From Candidatus Pseudolachnospira avium (lineage in GTDB: Bacteria > Bacillota > Clostridia > Lachnospirales > Lachnospiraceae), in NCBI GenBank assembly GCA_904420025.1, contig CAJFTW010000001.1, positions 1 through 54,369 of the forward strand: a stretch of DNA of 54,369 nucleotides, read 5' to 3'. Shown here piece after piece: positions 33,563 to 42,170 of this stretch; within the stretch, counting starts at the first letter, position 1, and every line of letters starts with the position of its first letter. Below the pieces are notes generated by a model. That model made no database searches. It was given only the letters and a program-made list of their open reading frames with translations, and was not told the DNA's origin. Position numbers and translations under genes: made by a program.

Positions 33563-33735
33563 GCGGCGGATGCGAGTATTGTGTCAACTACGAGTATGAC
33601 GAGGAGTGGGAATGCTACACCTGCGTCCAGGATCTGGACGAGGATGAGATGGCCCGCTTCCTGCGGGATGAGTTTTCCGACTGCCCCTATTTCCGCATGG
33701 GGGATGAGTACCGGATTGTGCGGAAGCAGATGTGA
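33559..33735 (+). CDS. DUF6472 family small cysteine-rich protein
   Basis: 58 residues from the ATG at 33559, overlapping the previous stop by 4 nt. Cysteines are arranged CEYC...ECYTC...CPYF, and the text CEYCVNYEYDEEWECYTC, LDEDEMARFLRDEF, YRIVRKQ matches the DUF6472 family of Clostridia. The Cys pairs suggest Zn or Fe-S binding. The function is unknown. It is easily missed, because a longer out-of-context frame starts far upstream inside the dehydrogenase gene. Confidence 0.82.
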   Translation: MSGGCEYCVNYEYDEEWECYTCVQDLDEDEMARFLRDEFSDCPYFRMGDEYRIVRKQM

Positions 33736-33761
33736 CTTCCCGGAAAATGGAAAAGCAAAGG

Positions 33762-33791
33762 GCCTTCCGGGCGTTTCCGGAAGGCTGTTTT
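33762..33791 (+). terminator. terminator after the cysE-DUF6472 operon
   Basis: GCCTTCCGG, loop GCGTTT, CCGGAAGGC, then TGTTTTC. Confidence 0.75.
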
Positions 33792-33806
33792 CACAAGGAG
33801 GAGAAA

Positions 33807-35156
33807 ATGGAAAAGAATGCGGCGCCGGTTATAACGGAAATGCAGGTGATCCCGGTGGCGGGATACGACAGTATGCTGATGACCCTCAGCGGGGCCCATG
33901 CCCCCTGGTTTACCCGGAATCTGGTGGTGCTGCGGGACAGCGCCGGCCACACTGGCGTGGGGGAGATCCATGGAGGGGATTACACCTGCCAGGCCCTGAC
34001 CTCGGTGATTCCGCTGGTGAAGGGCGTGTCTATTGCCCGGTATCGCTCTGTGTTGGACCGCATCCACCGGGCCGGCCGGCATTCGGAGGAGGATGACGGG
34101 GAAGGCATTCAGATGCTGGATATTTCCAAGCTGAAGTTTGTGGTTAAGGCGGAGTGGGCCATTGAGTGTGCCTTTCTGGATCTGCTGGGCCAGTACTTGG
34201 ATGTGCCGCTGTGTGAGCTGCTGGGAAACGGCAGGCAGCGGGACCGGGTGGAGATGCTGGGATATCTGTTTTATGTCAGTGACAAGGCCAAGGCGCCGCA
34301 GCTGCCGTATCTGGATGAGTCCGGCAGCACAGACCCTTGGTTCCAGATGCGCCGCCGGGAGATGCTGACGGCAGAGTGCCTGGTGGAGCAGGCCCAGTGC
34401 CTGCAGGAGAAGTATGGGTTTCGGAATTTTAAGCTGAAAGGCGGCGTGCTCCCCGGGGAGACGGAGATGGAGACCGCCCGGGCCTTGAAGAAAGCCTTCC
34501 CCCAGGGGCGGATCAACCTGGACCCCAACGGCGCCTGGAGCCTGGAGGAGGCCATCCGCCTGTGCCGGCCCATGGAGAATATACTGGCCTACATAGAGGA
34601 CCCTGCGGGCCCGGAGGCTGGCTATTCCAGCCGGGAGGTGATGGCGGAGTTTAAGAACGCGGTGCGGCTGCCGGTGGCCACCAACATGATTGCCACGGAT
34701 TGGCGCCAGTTCTACCATGCAGCCGCCTTGAAAGCGGTAGATATTGTGTTGGCGGATCCTCATTTCTGGGGCTTTGAGGGCACCGTTCGCATGGCGCAGC
34801 TGCTGAACGACTGGGGACTAACCTGGGGCAGCCACTCCAACAATCACTTTGACATTACCCTGATGGCCTTTGCCCAGGTGGGCGCCGCGGCGCCGGGGAA
34901 CCCCACGGCCCTGGACACCCACTGGATCTGGCAGGACGGCCAGAACCTGCTGCAGGACGCCCTGGAGATCCGGAACGGCTGTATCCAAATCCCGGACAGG
35001 CCGGGACTGGGGGTATCCCTCAACTGGGAGCGGGTGGAGGAGGCTCACCGGCTGTACCAGTCCCTGCCGTCCCATGACCGGGACGACGCTGTGGCCATGC
35101 AGTACCTGATTCCCGGGTGGAAATTTGATCCCAAGAAGCCTTGTCTGGTGCGGTAG
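33807..35156 (+). CDS. gudD: glucarate dehydratase-like enolase superfamily enzyme
   Basis: 449 residues from the ATG at 33807 (CAAGGAGGAGAAA). Enolase-superfamily N-terminal capping domain (ITEMQVIPVAGYDSMLMTLSG), then the barrel with the base motif KLKGG (KxK), the metal ligand INLDPNGAWS, AYIEDPAG and the late SHSNNHFDITL with the catalytic His/Asn of glucarate dehydratases. It removes water from D-glucarate (or L-idarate) to 5-keto-4-deoxyglucarate. It is a single gene after a terminator. The transporter and aldolase partners are not in the window. Confidence 0.88.
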   Translation: MEKNAAPVITEMQVIPVAGYDSMLMTLSGAHAPWFTRNLVVLRDSAGHTGVGEIHGGDYTCQALTSVIPLVKGVSIARYRSVLDRIHRAGRHSEEDDGEGIQMLDISKLKFVVKAEWAIECAFLDLLGQYLDVPLCELLGNGRQRDRVEMLGYLFYVSDKAKAPQLPYLDESGSTDPWFQMRRREMLTAECLVEQAQCLQEKYGFRNFKLKGGVLPGETEMETARALKKAFPQGRINLDPNGAWSLEEAIRLCRPMENILAYIEDPAGPEAGYSSREVMAEFKNAVRLPVATNMIATDWRQFYHAAALKAVDIVLADPHFWGFEGTVRMAQLLNDWGLTWGSHSNNHFDITLMAFAQVGAAAPGNPTALDTHWIWQDGQNLLQDALEIRNGCIQIPDRPGLGVSLNWERVEEAHRLYQSLPSHDRDDAVAMQYLIPGWKFDPKKPCLVR

Positions 35157-35190
35157 GGCAGCGCTGCCGGGGCAGCAGATATCCGGAAAT

Positions 35191-35361
35191 TTAGGTGGCG
35201 GGAGCGAGCAGCTGGAAACAGATAGACAGGTACAGCCGGGTGGGGTAGCTGTCCAGATCCAGGCCGGAGATAGCCCGAATCCGCTCAATCCGGTAGATCA
35301 GCGTGGTGCGGTGAATATAGAGCCAGACCGGGGCGGTGCTTCTATTGCTGGCGGTAGCCAT
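35191..35361 (-). pseudogene. remnant of a PucR-family regulator (C-terminal HTH only)
   Basis: Read on the minus strand from an ATG at 35361 to a TAA at 35191, 56 residues. The part LYIHRTTLIYRIERIRAISG, followed by LDLDSYPTRLYLSICFQLL, is the PucR C-terminal helix-turn-helix signature (normally LxxHRNTLxYRLxRI...). The several hundred N-terminal residues of a PucR protein are absent; upstream there are only 38 nt before the amidohydrolase stop. PucR regulators often control purine or amidohydrolase genes, so this is probably the eroded local regulator. Confidence 0.7.
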
Positions 35362-35399
35362 GATCGCCTGTTCCTATTGGTTTTATGGCAGGCGAACCG

Positions 35400-36533
35400 C
35401 TACACAAAATCCGCCTGGCAGTACACGCACTCCCCGTCCTTAAAGGTCATCATGGGCACCAGTACCTGGGTGCCGTCAAACCGGTCTCCGTTGACGTCTT
35501 GGTAGGAGACCGGTTTTTGGCGTAGCTGGAAGATAGCCACGTCTGCCGGCGTACCCACTTCCAGGGAAGCCAGCTCCGGCATTCCCACCAGCGCTGCCGG
35601 TTTGGCAATGGCAGCGTCCAACACTTGCTCCAGGCTAAGCCCAAAATCCAGATATTTGGACAGAATCCGGGGGAGAGAGTGCAGGGGCGGAAGGAAGGCG
35701 CTGGAGGCATTCTGATCGCTGCTGATGATGTCCGGCAGAAACCCCTGGGCAATGGCGGTGCGGCATGTGCTAAGGGAAAAGTTGCTTCTTCCATTGGAGG
35801 CATCAAAGAGTATGCCCCGCTCCTTGGCGGCCCACAGACCATCCCAAACCTTTCCTTGCGCGTCTAAGCAGGTATGGTGGCCTCGGTTGTGGTAAACATG
35901 GCAGATCACATCTCCAGGGCGAAGCAAGGCCGCCACCTGATCCAGTGGCAGGCTGCAGTCAGTGACATGGACCACCACCCGGGTCCCAGCTTTCTCCGCC
36001 ATCTCCACCGTGCGGGCCAGGGAGACCTTTGCCAGGTCCGGAGAAAGGATATTCCGGGAAATGCGAGTTTTGATGCCAGTCAATTCTCCGGGAAAACGAC
36101 GAAACAGAGAGAGGATTTTTTCCTCATCAAAAAGGCTGGGATCCAGATTTTCCGGGTAGCGCTCATTGGACTGGCCGCCGGAGGCTGCCAACAGCAGGCT
36201 GCAAATGCGTACCCGGCTCATGGAAATGGTGCTGCGGTGAAACAGCTCGTAGCTGCCGGCGCCGCAGCTGCCTCCGTCTACAACGGTGGTGACACCGCAG
36301 CAAAAGGAGGTGGCGTCCGGGGATACTGCATTCTCCGTGCCATACTGAAAGCAGTGAACATGGTAGTCGATGAGTCCCGGGGTAACCAGGCAGCCGGAGG
36401 CGTCTATGGTAAGGCGGTAGGTATGGCCGGGAATGGGCTGGGCAATGCGCCCGTCAATCAGAGCTATGTTGCGCTTTTCAAAGGTATGGGCTGCGCTGTC
36501 GTAGAGGCAGCCATTTTCAATCAAAAAATCCAT
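35400..36533 (-). CDS. amidohydrolase/deacetylase family metallohydrolase
   Basis: 377 residues. The N-terminal beta-sandwich strand (DFLIENGCLYDSAA) and metal motif PGLIDYHVHCF (HxH) start the barrel. GIKTRISRNILSP may hold the carbamylated-Lys position, and VVVHVTD, DVICHVYHNRG and IISSDQN supply later metal and catalytic residues. This fits the dihydroorotase-like EF_0837 group, whose members deacetylate or hydrolyse small amides; the substrate is not known. It is transcribed toward the PucR remnant. Composition is slightly less GC-rich than its neighbours. Confidence 0.82.
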   Translation of the reverse strand: MDFLIENGCLYDSAAHTFEKRNIALIDGRIAQPIPGHTYRLTIDASGCLVTPGLIDYHVHCFQYGTENAVSPDATSFCCGVTTVVDGGSCGAGSYELFHRSTISMSRVRICSLLLAASGGQSNERYPENLDPSLFDEEKILSLFRRFPGELTGIKTRISRNILSPDLAKVSLARTVEMAEKAGTRVVVHVTDCSLPLDQVAALLRPGDVICHVYHNRGHHTCLDAQGKVWDGLWAAKERGILFDASNGRSNFSLSTCRTAIAQGFLPDIISSDQNASSAFLPPLHSLPRILSKYLDFGLSLEQVLDAAIAKPAALVGMPELASLEVGTPADVAIFQLRQKPVSYQDVNGDRFDGTQVLVPMMTFKDGECVYCQADFV

Positions 36534-36605
36534 GGAGCCGTCCTTTCTGGCCGCTTCGAAGAGCGGAAATAAGATAGAAGCTTCCTGCGGTGCCTGTATA
36601 AAACA

Positions 36606-36648
36606 AAAACTGCCGTCTGGGTGAATCCTTCACCAGAACGGCAGTTTT
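36606..36648 (-). terminator. bidirectional terminator between tRNA-Thr and the amidohydrolase
   Basis: AAAACTGCCGT (36606-36616) and ACGGCAGTTTT (36638-36648) pair perfectly, with an inner GGTGA/TTCACC extension. T-runs lie on both strands. Confidence 0.85.
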
Positions 36649-36655
36649 GTGATCG

Positions 36656-36728
<73 letters not shown>

Positions 36729-36766
36729 ACCGCCGCGTGACTTTCGTCATCGCGTCAACATGCTAT

Positions 36767-36795
36767 ACTATACTACAGAATCTCTGTCTTGTCAA
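36767..36795 (-). promoter_or_regulatory. promoter of tRNA-Thr
   Basis: Minus strand: -35 TTGACA (36795-36790), 17-nt spacer, -10 TATAGT (36772-36767), 38 nt before the tRNA. Confidence 0.8.
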
Positions 36796-36951
36796 GCAAA
36801 AAAAGAAAAAAATTGACGGGAAAAAATCCCCCCCAATTGCGGTTTCCGGTCATATTTTTCCAGGGCCTGTCCTATACTGTAAAGAGAGGGTTCCGGCTGG
36901 CGGCCCAGGCGCTGCTGGTACGGCAATCGGAACGGAGAAGGAGGATGATAT

Positions 36952-37161
36952 ATGGCCAGAGGGGTCCGGATTCCATTGGACGAAAAAATACACCGGCTGG
37001 ATGAAAAAATACAGGCGGCGGAGCAGCGGCTGGAGGAGCTGCAGGCGGCGAAGGAGACACTGCTGAACCGGCAGCGGGAACAGGCAGTGGGGGCTCTTTA
37101 CGATCTGATGCAGGAAAAGAGCCTTTCGGTTTCCGATGTGAAGGCTATGCTGGAAAAATGA
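36952..37161 (+). CDS. small coiled-coil protein of unknown function
   Basis: 69 residues. The ATG is preceded by GGAGGATGATAT. Residues 10-48 form a clear coiled coil (LDEKIHRLDEKIQAAEQR, LEELQAAKETLLNRQREQ), and the C-terminus (LYDLMQEKSLSVSDVKAMLEK) is helical. It is similar in style to small DUF4315-like proteins of clostridia, but I do not assign it. A TATACT box lies upstream near 36873, and a hairpin with CTCCTTCC/GGAAGGAG follows the stop. Confidence 0.65.
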   Translation: MARGVRIPLDEKIHRLDEKIQAAEQRLEELQAAKETLLNRQREQAVGALYDLMQEKSLSVSDVKAMLEK

Positions 37162-37195
37162 AGGCTCCTTCCGTTTCCGGAAGGAGAGAAGAGAG

Positions 37196-37233
37196 AAAGC
37201 CGTGGGGGAACCTTTTGTCCTCCACGGCTTTTT
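37196..37233. terminator. bidirectional terminator between convergent genes
   Basis: AAAGCCGTGG pairs with CCACGGCTTT, flanked by an A-run on the left and TTTTT on the right. It serves the coiled-coil gene (+) and the iron alcohol dehydrogenase gene (-). Confidence 0.8.
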
Positions 37234-37269
37234 GCCCGGTTATGGCGGTTTGCCGGATGAAAAACCGGC

Positions 37270-38451
37270 TTAGAAATCCACCTCGTTGCCGTAATAGATG
37301 CAGGTGAACAGCTGCTCCATCTGAGTCGGCGTGATGGTCCGGGGATTGGAGCCGGTGCAGGCATCGCCCACGGCGTTCTCCGCAATGGCGGCAACCTTCT
37401 CCTTGAACTCCTCTTCCTGAATGCCGAACTCCTTCAGGGTCTTGGGAATGTTCAGCTTCTCATTGAACTCGTTGATCTTGGCCCGCAGAGCCTCCATCAG
37501 CTCCTCGTCGGAATTGCCGGTGAGGCCGGCGTAGCGGGCGATCTCTGCGTAGCGGGCCAGCGCCTCCGGATTCTGGGCATTGTACTTGATCACATAGGGC
37601 AGGTAGATAGCGTTGGCGCAGCCGTGCGGGATATGTCCGGTGGAGAAAGCGGCTCCGGTCTTGTGGGCCATGGAGTGGACAATTCCCAGCAGCGCGTTGG
37701 AGAACGCCATACCGGCCAGGCACTGGGCATAGTGCATCTGCTCCCGGGCTTCTTTATCCCCGTTGTAGGAGGCGGGCAGATACTGGAATACCATCTGGAT
37801 GGCCTTCAGCGCCAGCGGGTCCGTAAACGGCGTATGCAGGGTGGATACATAAGCCTCAATGGCATGGGTCAGGGCATCCATGCCGGTGTGGGCCGTGAGG
37901 GTCTGGGGCATGGTCTCGGCTAGCACCGGATCCACAATGGCCACATCCGGGGTGATGTTAAAATCTGCCAAAGGATACTTGATTCCCTTGGCATAATCGG
38001 TGATGACGGAGAAGGCCGTCACCTCCGTGGCGGTGCCGGAGGTGGAAGGGATGGCCGCAAATTTGGCTTTCTGCCGCAGCTCCGGGAAGTTGAACGGCGT
38101 AATCAGCTGCTCAAAGGTGGTGTCCGGATACTCGTAGAAGGCCCACATCGCTTTGGCAGCGTCAATGGGGGAGCCGCCGCCCATGGCCACAATCCAGTCC
38201 GGCTGGAACTTCCGCATGGCCTCCGCGCCCTTCATAACCGTCTCCACCGAAGGGTCCGGCTCCACATTCTCAAAGAGCTCCACCTCCATACCGGCTTCCT
38301 TCAGGTAGTTGACCGCCTGATCCAGAAAGCCAAAACGCTTCATGGAGCCGCCGCCTACCACTACCATAGCTTTTTTGCCTTTGAGGGTCTTCAGGGTCTC
38401 CATGCTGCCTTTTCCGTAATAAATGTCTCTAGGTAAAGTAAAACGTGCCAT
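37270..38451 (-). CDS. iron-containing alcohol dehydrogenase
   Basis: 393 residues from the ATG at 38451, whose minus-strand ribosome binding site is GGGAGGAAC. The longer upstream frame is noise. Fe-ADH features: GKGSMETLKTL, GGGSMKRFG, the NAD(P) motif AMGGGSPIDAAKA, PSTSGTATEVTAFSVI, and the iron ligands in HTGMDALTHAIEAYVS (Asp/His), GIVHSMAHKTGA and PHGCANAIYLPYV. It interconverts aldehydes and alcohols, probably ethanol or butanol formation during fermentation. It has a consensus promoter and an unusual 20-bp direct repeat just upstream of it. Confidence 0.93.
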   Translation of the reverse strand: MARFTLPRDIYYGKGSMETLKTLKGKKAMVVVGGGSMKRFGFLDQAVNYLKEAGMEVELFENVEPDPSVETVMKGAEAMRKFQPDWIVAMGGGSPIDAAKAMWAFYEYPDTTFEQLITPFNFPELRQKAKFAAIPSTSGTATEVTAFSVITDYAKGIKYPLADFNITPDVAIVDPVLAETMPQTLTAHTGMDALTHAIEAYVSTLHTPFTDPLALKAIQMVFQYLPASYNGDKEAREQMHYAQCLAGMAFSNALLGIVHSMAHKTGAAFSTGHIPHGCANAIYLPYVIKYNAQNPEALARYAEIARYAGLTGNSDEELMEALRAKINEFNEKLNIPKTLKEFGIQEEEFKEKVAAIAENAVGDACTGSNPRTITPTQMEQLFTCIYYGNEVDF

Positions 38452-38491
38452 AATGTTGTTCCTCCCATAGGTTTTTCTTTTTCCAGAAGGT

Positions 38492-38520
38492 AGTATAGTT
38501 CCCTTGCGGGAGTTTGTCAA
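38492..38520 (-). promoter_or_regulatory. promoter of the iron alcohol dehydrogenase
   Basis: Minus strand: -35 TTGACA (38520-38515), 17-nt spacer, -10 TATACT (38497-38492). Confidence 0.85.
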
Positions 38521-38523
38521 GAA

Positions 38524-38563
38524 AAAAATGATAAAAAAATAACAAAAATGATAAAAAAATAAC
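38524..38563 (-). repeat. two perfect 20-bp AT-only-rich direct repeats upstream of the -35
   Basis: AAAAATGATAAAAAAATAAC occurs twice head to tail (plus-strand reading), ending 3 nt from the -35 of the alcohol dehydrogenase promoter. The position fits an UP element or a tandem operator. The remaining part of the 312-nt gap up to 38763 holds only a weak TACACT box (38681) and the ribosome binding site of the next gene. Confidence 0.75.
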
Positions 38564-38763
38564 AATAATATATGCAACAAGCGAAATGCTATAAATTCCC
38601 TCGGGGATCTGCGGGGAAGCATCTCCGGACGACGGCTGGGGCGATTCGGGAAAAGGATTTCCTTTTCTCCGGGAATGTGGTACACTGTCTTATGAAAAAA
38701 AAGGGGCTGCCTTGGCGGGGATAAGGAAGGCAGGGAGGTTCGATAGCGGCAGGAGAAGAGTGT

Positions 38764-41700
38764 ATGGACGAGAGAGCAGCGTTTGCGGAGCTGGAGATTC
38801 AGCCAACCAGGGAGGAAGAAGCCATTCGGGCGGCATACCGGCAAAAGCTGGTCCGGACCAATCCGGAGGACGATCCCAAAGGGTTTCAGCGGTTGCGGGA
38901 GGCCTATGAGGCGGCCTGCGTTTGGGCCAGAAAGGAAGAAGAGGAGCCGGAGGAGAACCTATCGGAGGTGGAGCTGGAGGGCCCGGTGGCCCAGTGGATG
39001 GACCAGGTGGAACGGCTTTACCAAAATCTGCCGGAGCGGCTGAACCCGGAAAACTGGCGGCGCCTGGTCCAGGAGGATGTCTGCCTGGGGCTGGACACCG
39101 AGGAGGAGGTGCGGCATGCGCTGTTTCCATTCCTGGAGGAGCATTTCCGGCTTCCATCGGAGATCTGGCAGATTTTGGACGAAGCATTTTTGATCCGGGA
39201 GGAGCAGGAGGAATACCGGGAGTGGCTGCCCGGAGATTTTGTGGATTACATGACGGAACAGTGTGTCCGGAAGGATTCCTTCCCCTACCGGTATTTTGAG
39301 GGGGATCCGGAGGCAGATTATGACGGTTACATCCGCCAGCTGCTGGATCTGATTCATCATCTGGATGACCATGAGATGGAGGAGGCAGCGGCGCTCCTGG
39401 AGAGCCTGGAGGCCAGCGGCATCCGCCATCGCTGGGCGGACCTGGAGCAGGCCCGGTACTGTTTCCTGCAGGGAGACCGGGAAACAGCAGTCCGGCAGGT
39501 GGAGGAGCTTCTGGCGTCCGGTATGAATACGGACACCCGGATGCTGATGATCAGCAGCGATATTCTCTGGGAATCGGGCCGGCGGGAGGAGGCGGTCCCC
39601 CTCTGCCAGAAAATCCTGGAAAAGATGCCGGACCACTACTACGCCAACCGCCGACTGGCCAACTGGTATCTGGAGCAAAAGGACTATGAACAGGCCCGCC
39701 GGCACTGCGTGGAGGCCATGCGGGTTTCGGACAGCGACCCGGCCCTGACGGAGACACTGCAGGAAATCAACCGGGGCCTGATGGGCGGGCTGCAGGAGCG
39801 CTGCCGGAATCCGGAGGATATAGAGGCGCACCTGGAGCTGGGCTGGTGCTATCTGCAGAATCAGCTGCCGGAACAGGGGCTGGCGCTGTTGGAGCCGGTG
39901 ACGCCGGATGCGGAGCATACAGCAGAGTACCACAGCCTGATGGGGCGGCTGTACTATACCGCCGAGCAGTATGCCCAGGCAGCGGAACAGGGAATGCTTT
40001 GGCGGCAGGCCATTGAGCAGGAAAATCCACAGGAGCCGGAGGAGAGGGAGGAACTGCCGGCCCGCCTGGCTGCAGCGTGGGAGTTGATGGCCAAGGCCCA
40101 TCACCGTATGGGGGAGTCCCAGCCGACGTTTTGGGACCAGGCATTGGAGGAAATCCGACAGGCAGTCCGGCTGCAGCCGGAAAACCTGAGCCTGGCCATG
40201 GAGGAAGCCTCCCTCTGGCAGGAAAAGAAGGATTACCGGAACGTGGTGGATGTCTGTGACCGGATGATCCGGGAGGATCCGGAGTTTTTCTGGGGCTATG
40301 TGATCCGGCAGGAGGCCTGCTACCATCTGGGCCGGGGCCAGGAGGTGGTGGACAATTTCTATCAGGCGAAGGGGATTTTTGCGGAGTATCCGCCTCTCTA
40401 CCAGTGGGCGGCCAAAGTGTTCCTGGAGCACGGCCAGCTGGAGGACGCGGCGGACATCCTGGCCCAGGCGGAGGAGGCCCAGGCGGAAAGCCTGGAGCTG
40501 GACCTGCTGCGGGCTGCGGTGCGGCGGAGGCAGGCGGAGCAGTCCGGGGATTACCAGGAGGCGTATGCCTTCTGCAAAAAGGTGCGGCAGCAGGTAAAGG
40601 CGGCTGGAGCGGAAAAAGAAAAGCTGGCGGAGATTGACGGAGAGCTGGCCAAGTGCTGCCGGCGGCTGGGCTTGCGGGAGGAAGGGCTGGAAGTGATTGA
40701 GGAGGCCATCCGCATTGAGCCGGACAGCCGCCATTTTTGGGTGAAGGCCAACCTGCTGGCGGAGTCGGGAAAGTTTTCGGATGCGCTGCAGCTGCTGCTC
40801 CTGTGTGAGAAGGATTACGGCTCCACCGCCCATATATGCTGGCCTATTGCCCGCTGCTATGAGCGGCTGGGCAAGTGGAAAAGCGCAGCCACCTACTTTT
40901 TAAAGGTGCTGGAGGATGAGCCGGAAAACCCGGATGCCCACGGAGAGCTGGCATCCCTGTACCGGCGGCTGCTGGAGAGCACCGAGGATCTCACCTATTA
41001 CACGGTGGGGATTTCCCATGCCGACCGGCAGCTGGCCATCCGGCCAGAGGCATCGGCCTTTATGGAGCGGGGCCTGCTGCACCTGGCGGCCAGCCATTAC
41101 CAGGAAGCGCAGGCGGATTTTCAGGAGGCGCTTCGGCTGGAGCCGGACAATCACCGGGCCCGGAACAACCTGGGCTGTGTCTATAAATATACCAGGCGCC
41201 TGGAGGAGGCCATCCGGACGTTTCAGCAGGTGCTGGCCGGGGAGGGGGAGGACCCGATCCCCCAGGCATTCGGAAGCCTGGCGGAATGCTGGCTGTACCG
41301 GGGGGAACCGGAACAGGCGCTGGCGGTGTACCGCCAGTACCAGCAGCGTTTTCCGGACCGGCTGTATGGAACCTGGGGTATGCTGGAGGTTTACGAGCGC
41401 TCCGGGCGGTTTGAGGAGGCATACCGGCTGCTGGAGGAGGCCTTTGGCAAAAATATGACACCAGGGATTCGCCTGGAGCAGGCCCGGATTCTGGCGGAGA
41501 TGGGAGAGGTGCGGAAGGCCATCCGCCTCTGCGAGGGGGTGGCGGCCTCCGGCAAGCTGGCAGACCGGGCCAACCGGGATCTGGGGGCGATCTGGTTCTT
41601 TGAGAGGGGAAAGCCCCGGAAGGCGGTAAAATATTGGGAGAAAGCCCTCTCCCTGGCAAACCCGGAGACCGAATTTTACTGGGAGACGGCGATCCTGCTG

Positions 41701-42087
41701 ATGAAGGCATACCGGGAGCTGCAGGACCCGCGCCAGGTGCGCCGCTGCTTTGCCCAGATCCTGGAGTGCTGGCGCCGGCAGTACGGCGGGACGGACAAGT
41801 TTGTCCATTCCCTGAGCAGCCCTTCCTGCCGGCTCTACACAGCGGCCATGGTATTCCTTTTGGCCGGAGACCGGGAGAGCGGGGAATACTACCGAAAGCG
41901 CCTGGGACAGGCCGCCCGGTGCCGCAGGTGTACGCTCCGGGATTGTACCGATGTCTGGAAGCTGGAGGCCTTGTTTGCCATGGAACGGGGAGATAACGGG
42001 CAGGCAATCCAGTATTTGGAACGGGTGCTGGAACAGCGGCAGAATGACCGGGAATGCCGGTATCTGCTGCCGAGGCTGGAAAAATAG
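38764..42087 (+). CDS. large J-domain-like/TPR protein
   Basis: 1107 residues after AGGAGAAGAGTGT. Residues 1-60 look like a J domain (FAELEIQPTREEEAIRAAYRQ, then FQRLREAYEAA), but the HPD motif reads NPE (RTNPEDDPKG). The remainder is almost wholly helical with many TPR-type 34-residue units, for example ALLLCEKDYGSTAHICWPIARCYERLG-like and QADFQEALRLEPDNHRARNN. No signal or membrane helix. The Hsp70 gene 83 nt downstream is an HscC-like partner. It is probably a scaffold or co-chaperone that recruits clients in the cytoplasm. With a degenerate HPD it may bind without stimulating ATPase in the normal way. Confidence 0.8.
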   Translation: MDERAAFAELEIQPTREEEAIRAAYRQKLVRTNPEDDPKGFQRLREAYEAACVWARKEEEEPEENLSEVELEGPVAQWMDQVERLYQNLPERLNPENWRRLVQEDVCLGLDTEEEVRHALFPFLEEHFRLPSEIWQILDEAFLIREEQEEYREWLPGDFVDYMTEQCVRKDSFPYRYFEGDPEADYDGYIRQLLDLIHHLDDHEMEEAAALLESLEASGIRHRWADLEQARYCFLQGDRETAVRQVEELLASGMNTDTRMLMISSDILWESGRREEAVPLCQKILEKMPDHYYANRRLANWYLEQKDYEQARRHCVEAMRVSDSDPALTETLQEINRGLMGGLQERCRNPEDIEAHLELGWCYLQNQLPEQGLALLEPVTPDAEHTAEYHSLMGRLYYTAEQYAQAAEQGMLWRQAIEQENPQEPEEREELPARLAAAWELMAKAHHRMGESQPTFWDQALEEIRQAVRLQPENLSLAMEEASLWQEKKDYRNVVDVCDRMIREDPEFFWGYVIRQEACYHLGRGQEVVDNFYQAKGIFAEYPPLYQWAAKVFLEHGQLEDAADILAQAEEAQAESLELDLLRAAVRRRQAEQSGDYQEAYAFCKKVRQQVKAAGAEKEKLAEIDGELAKCCRRLGLREEGLEVIEEAIRIEPDSRHFWVKANLLAESGKFSDALQLLLLCEKDYGSTAHICWPIARCYERLGKWKSAATYFLKVLEDEPENPDAHGELASLYRRLLESTEDLTYYTVGISHADRQLAIRPEASAFMERGLLHLAASHYQEAQADFQEALRLEPDNHRARNNLGCVYKYTRRLEEAIRTFQQVLAGEGEDPIPQAFGSLAECWLYRGEPEQALAVYRQYQQRFPDRLYGTWGMLEVYERSGRFEEAYRLLEEAFGKNMTPGIRLEQARILAEMGEVRKAIRLCEGVAASGKLADRANRDLGAIWFFERGKPRKAVKYWEKALSLANPETEFYWETAILLMKAYRELQDPRQVRRCFAQILECWRRQYGGTDKFVHSLSSPSCRLYTAAMVFLLAGDRESGEYYRKRLGQAARCRRCTLRDCTDVWKLEALFAMERGDNGQAIQYLERVLEQRQNDRECRYLLPRLEK

Positions 42088-42170
42088 AGCAAACCACAAG
42101 CTTTGAACCGGGGCCTTCCCGGAAAAGGCGGAGCAATCCGCGCCATACAAGAAAACGAGGTTGAATTTGC

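Noticed and set aside
38452-38580. Rex operator in the alcohol dehydrogenase promoter region
   Set aside because: The TTGTTA half-sites do not form the palindrome expected of Rex; only a direct repeat is supported.
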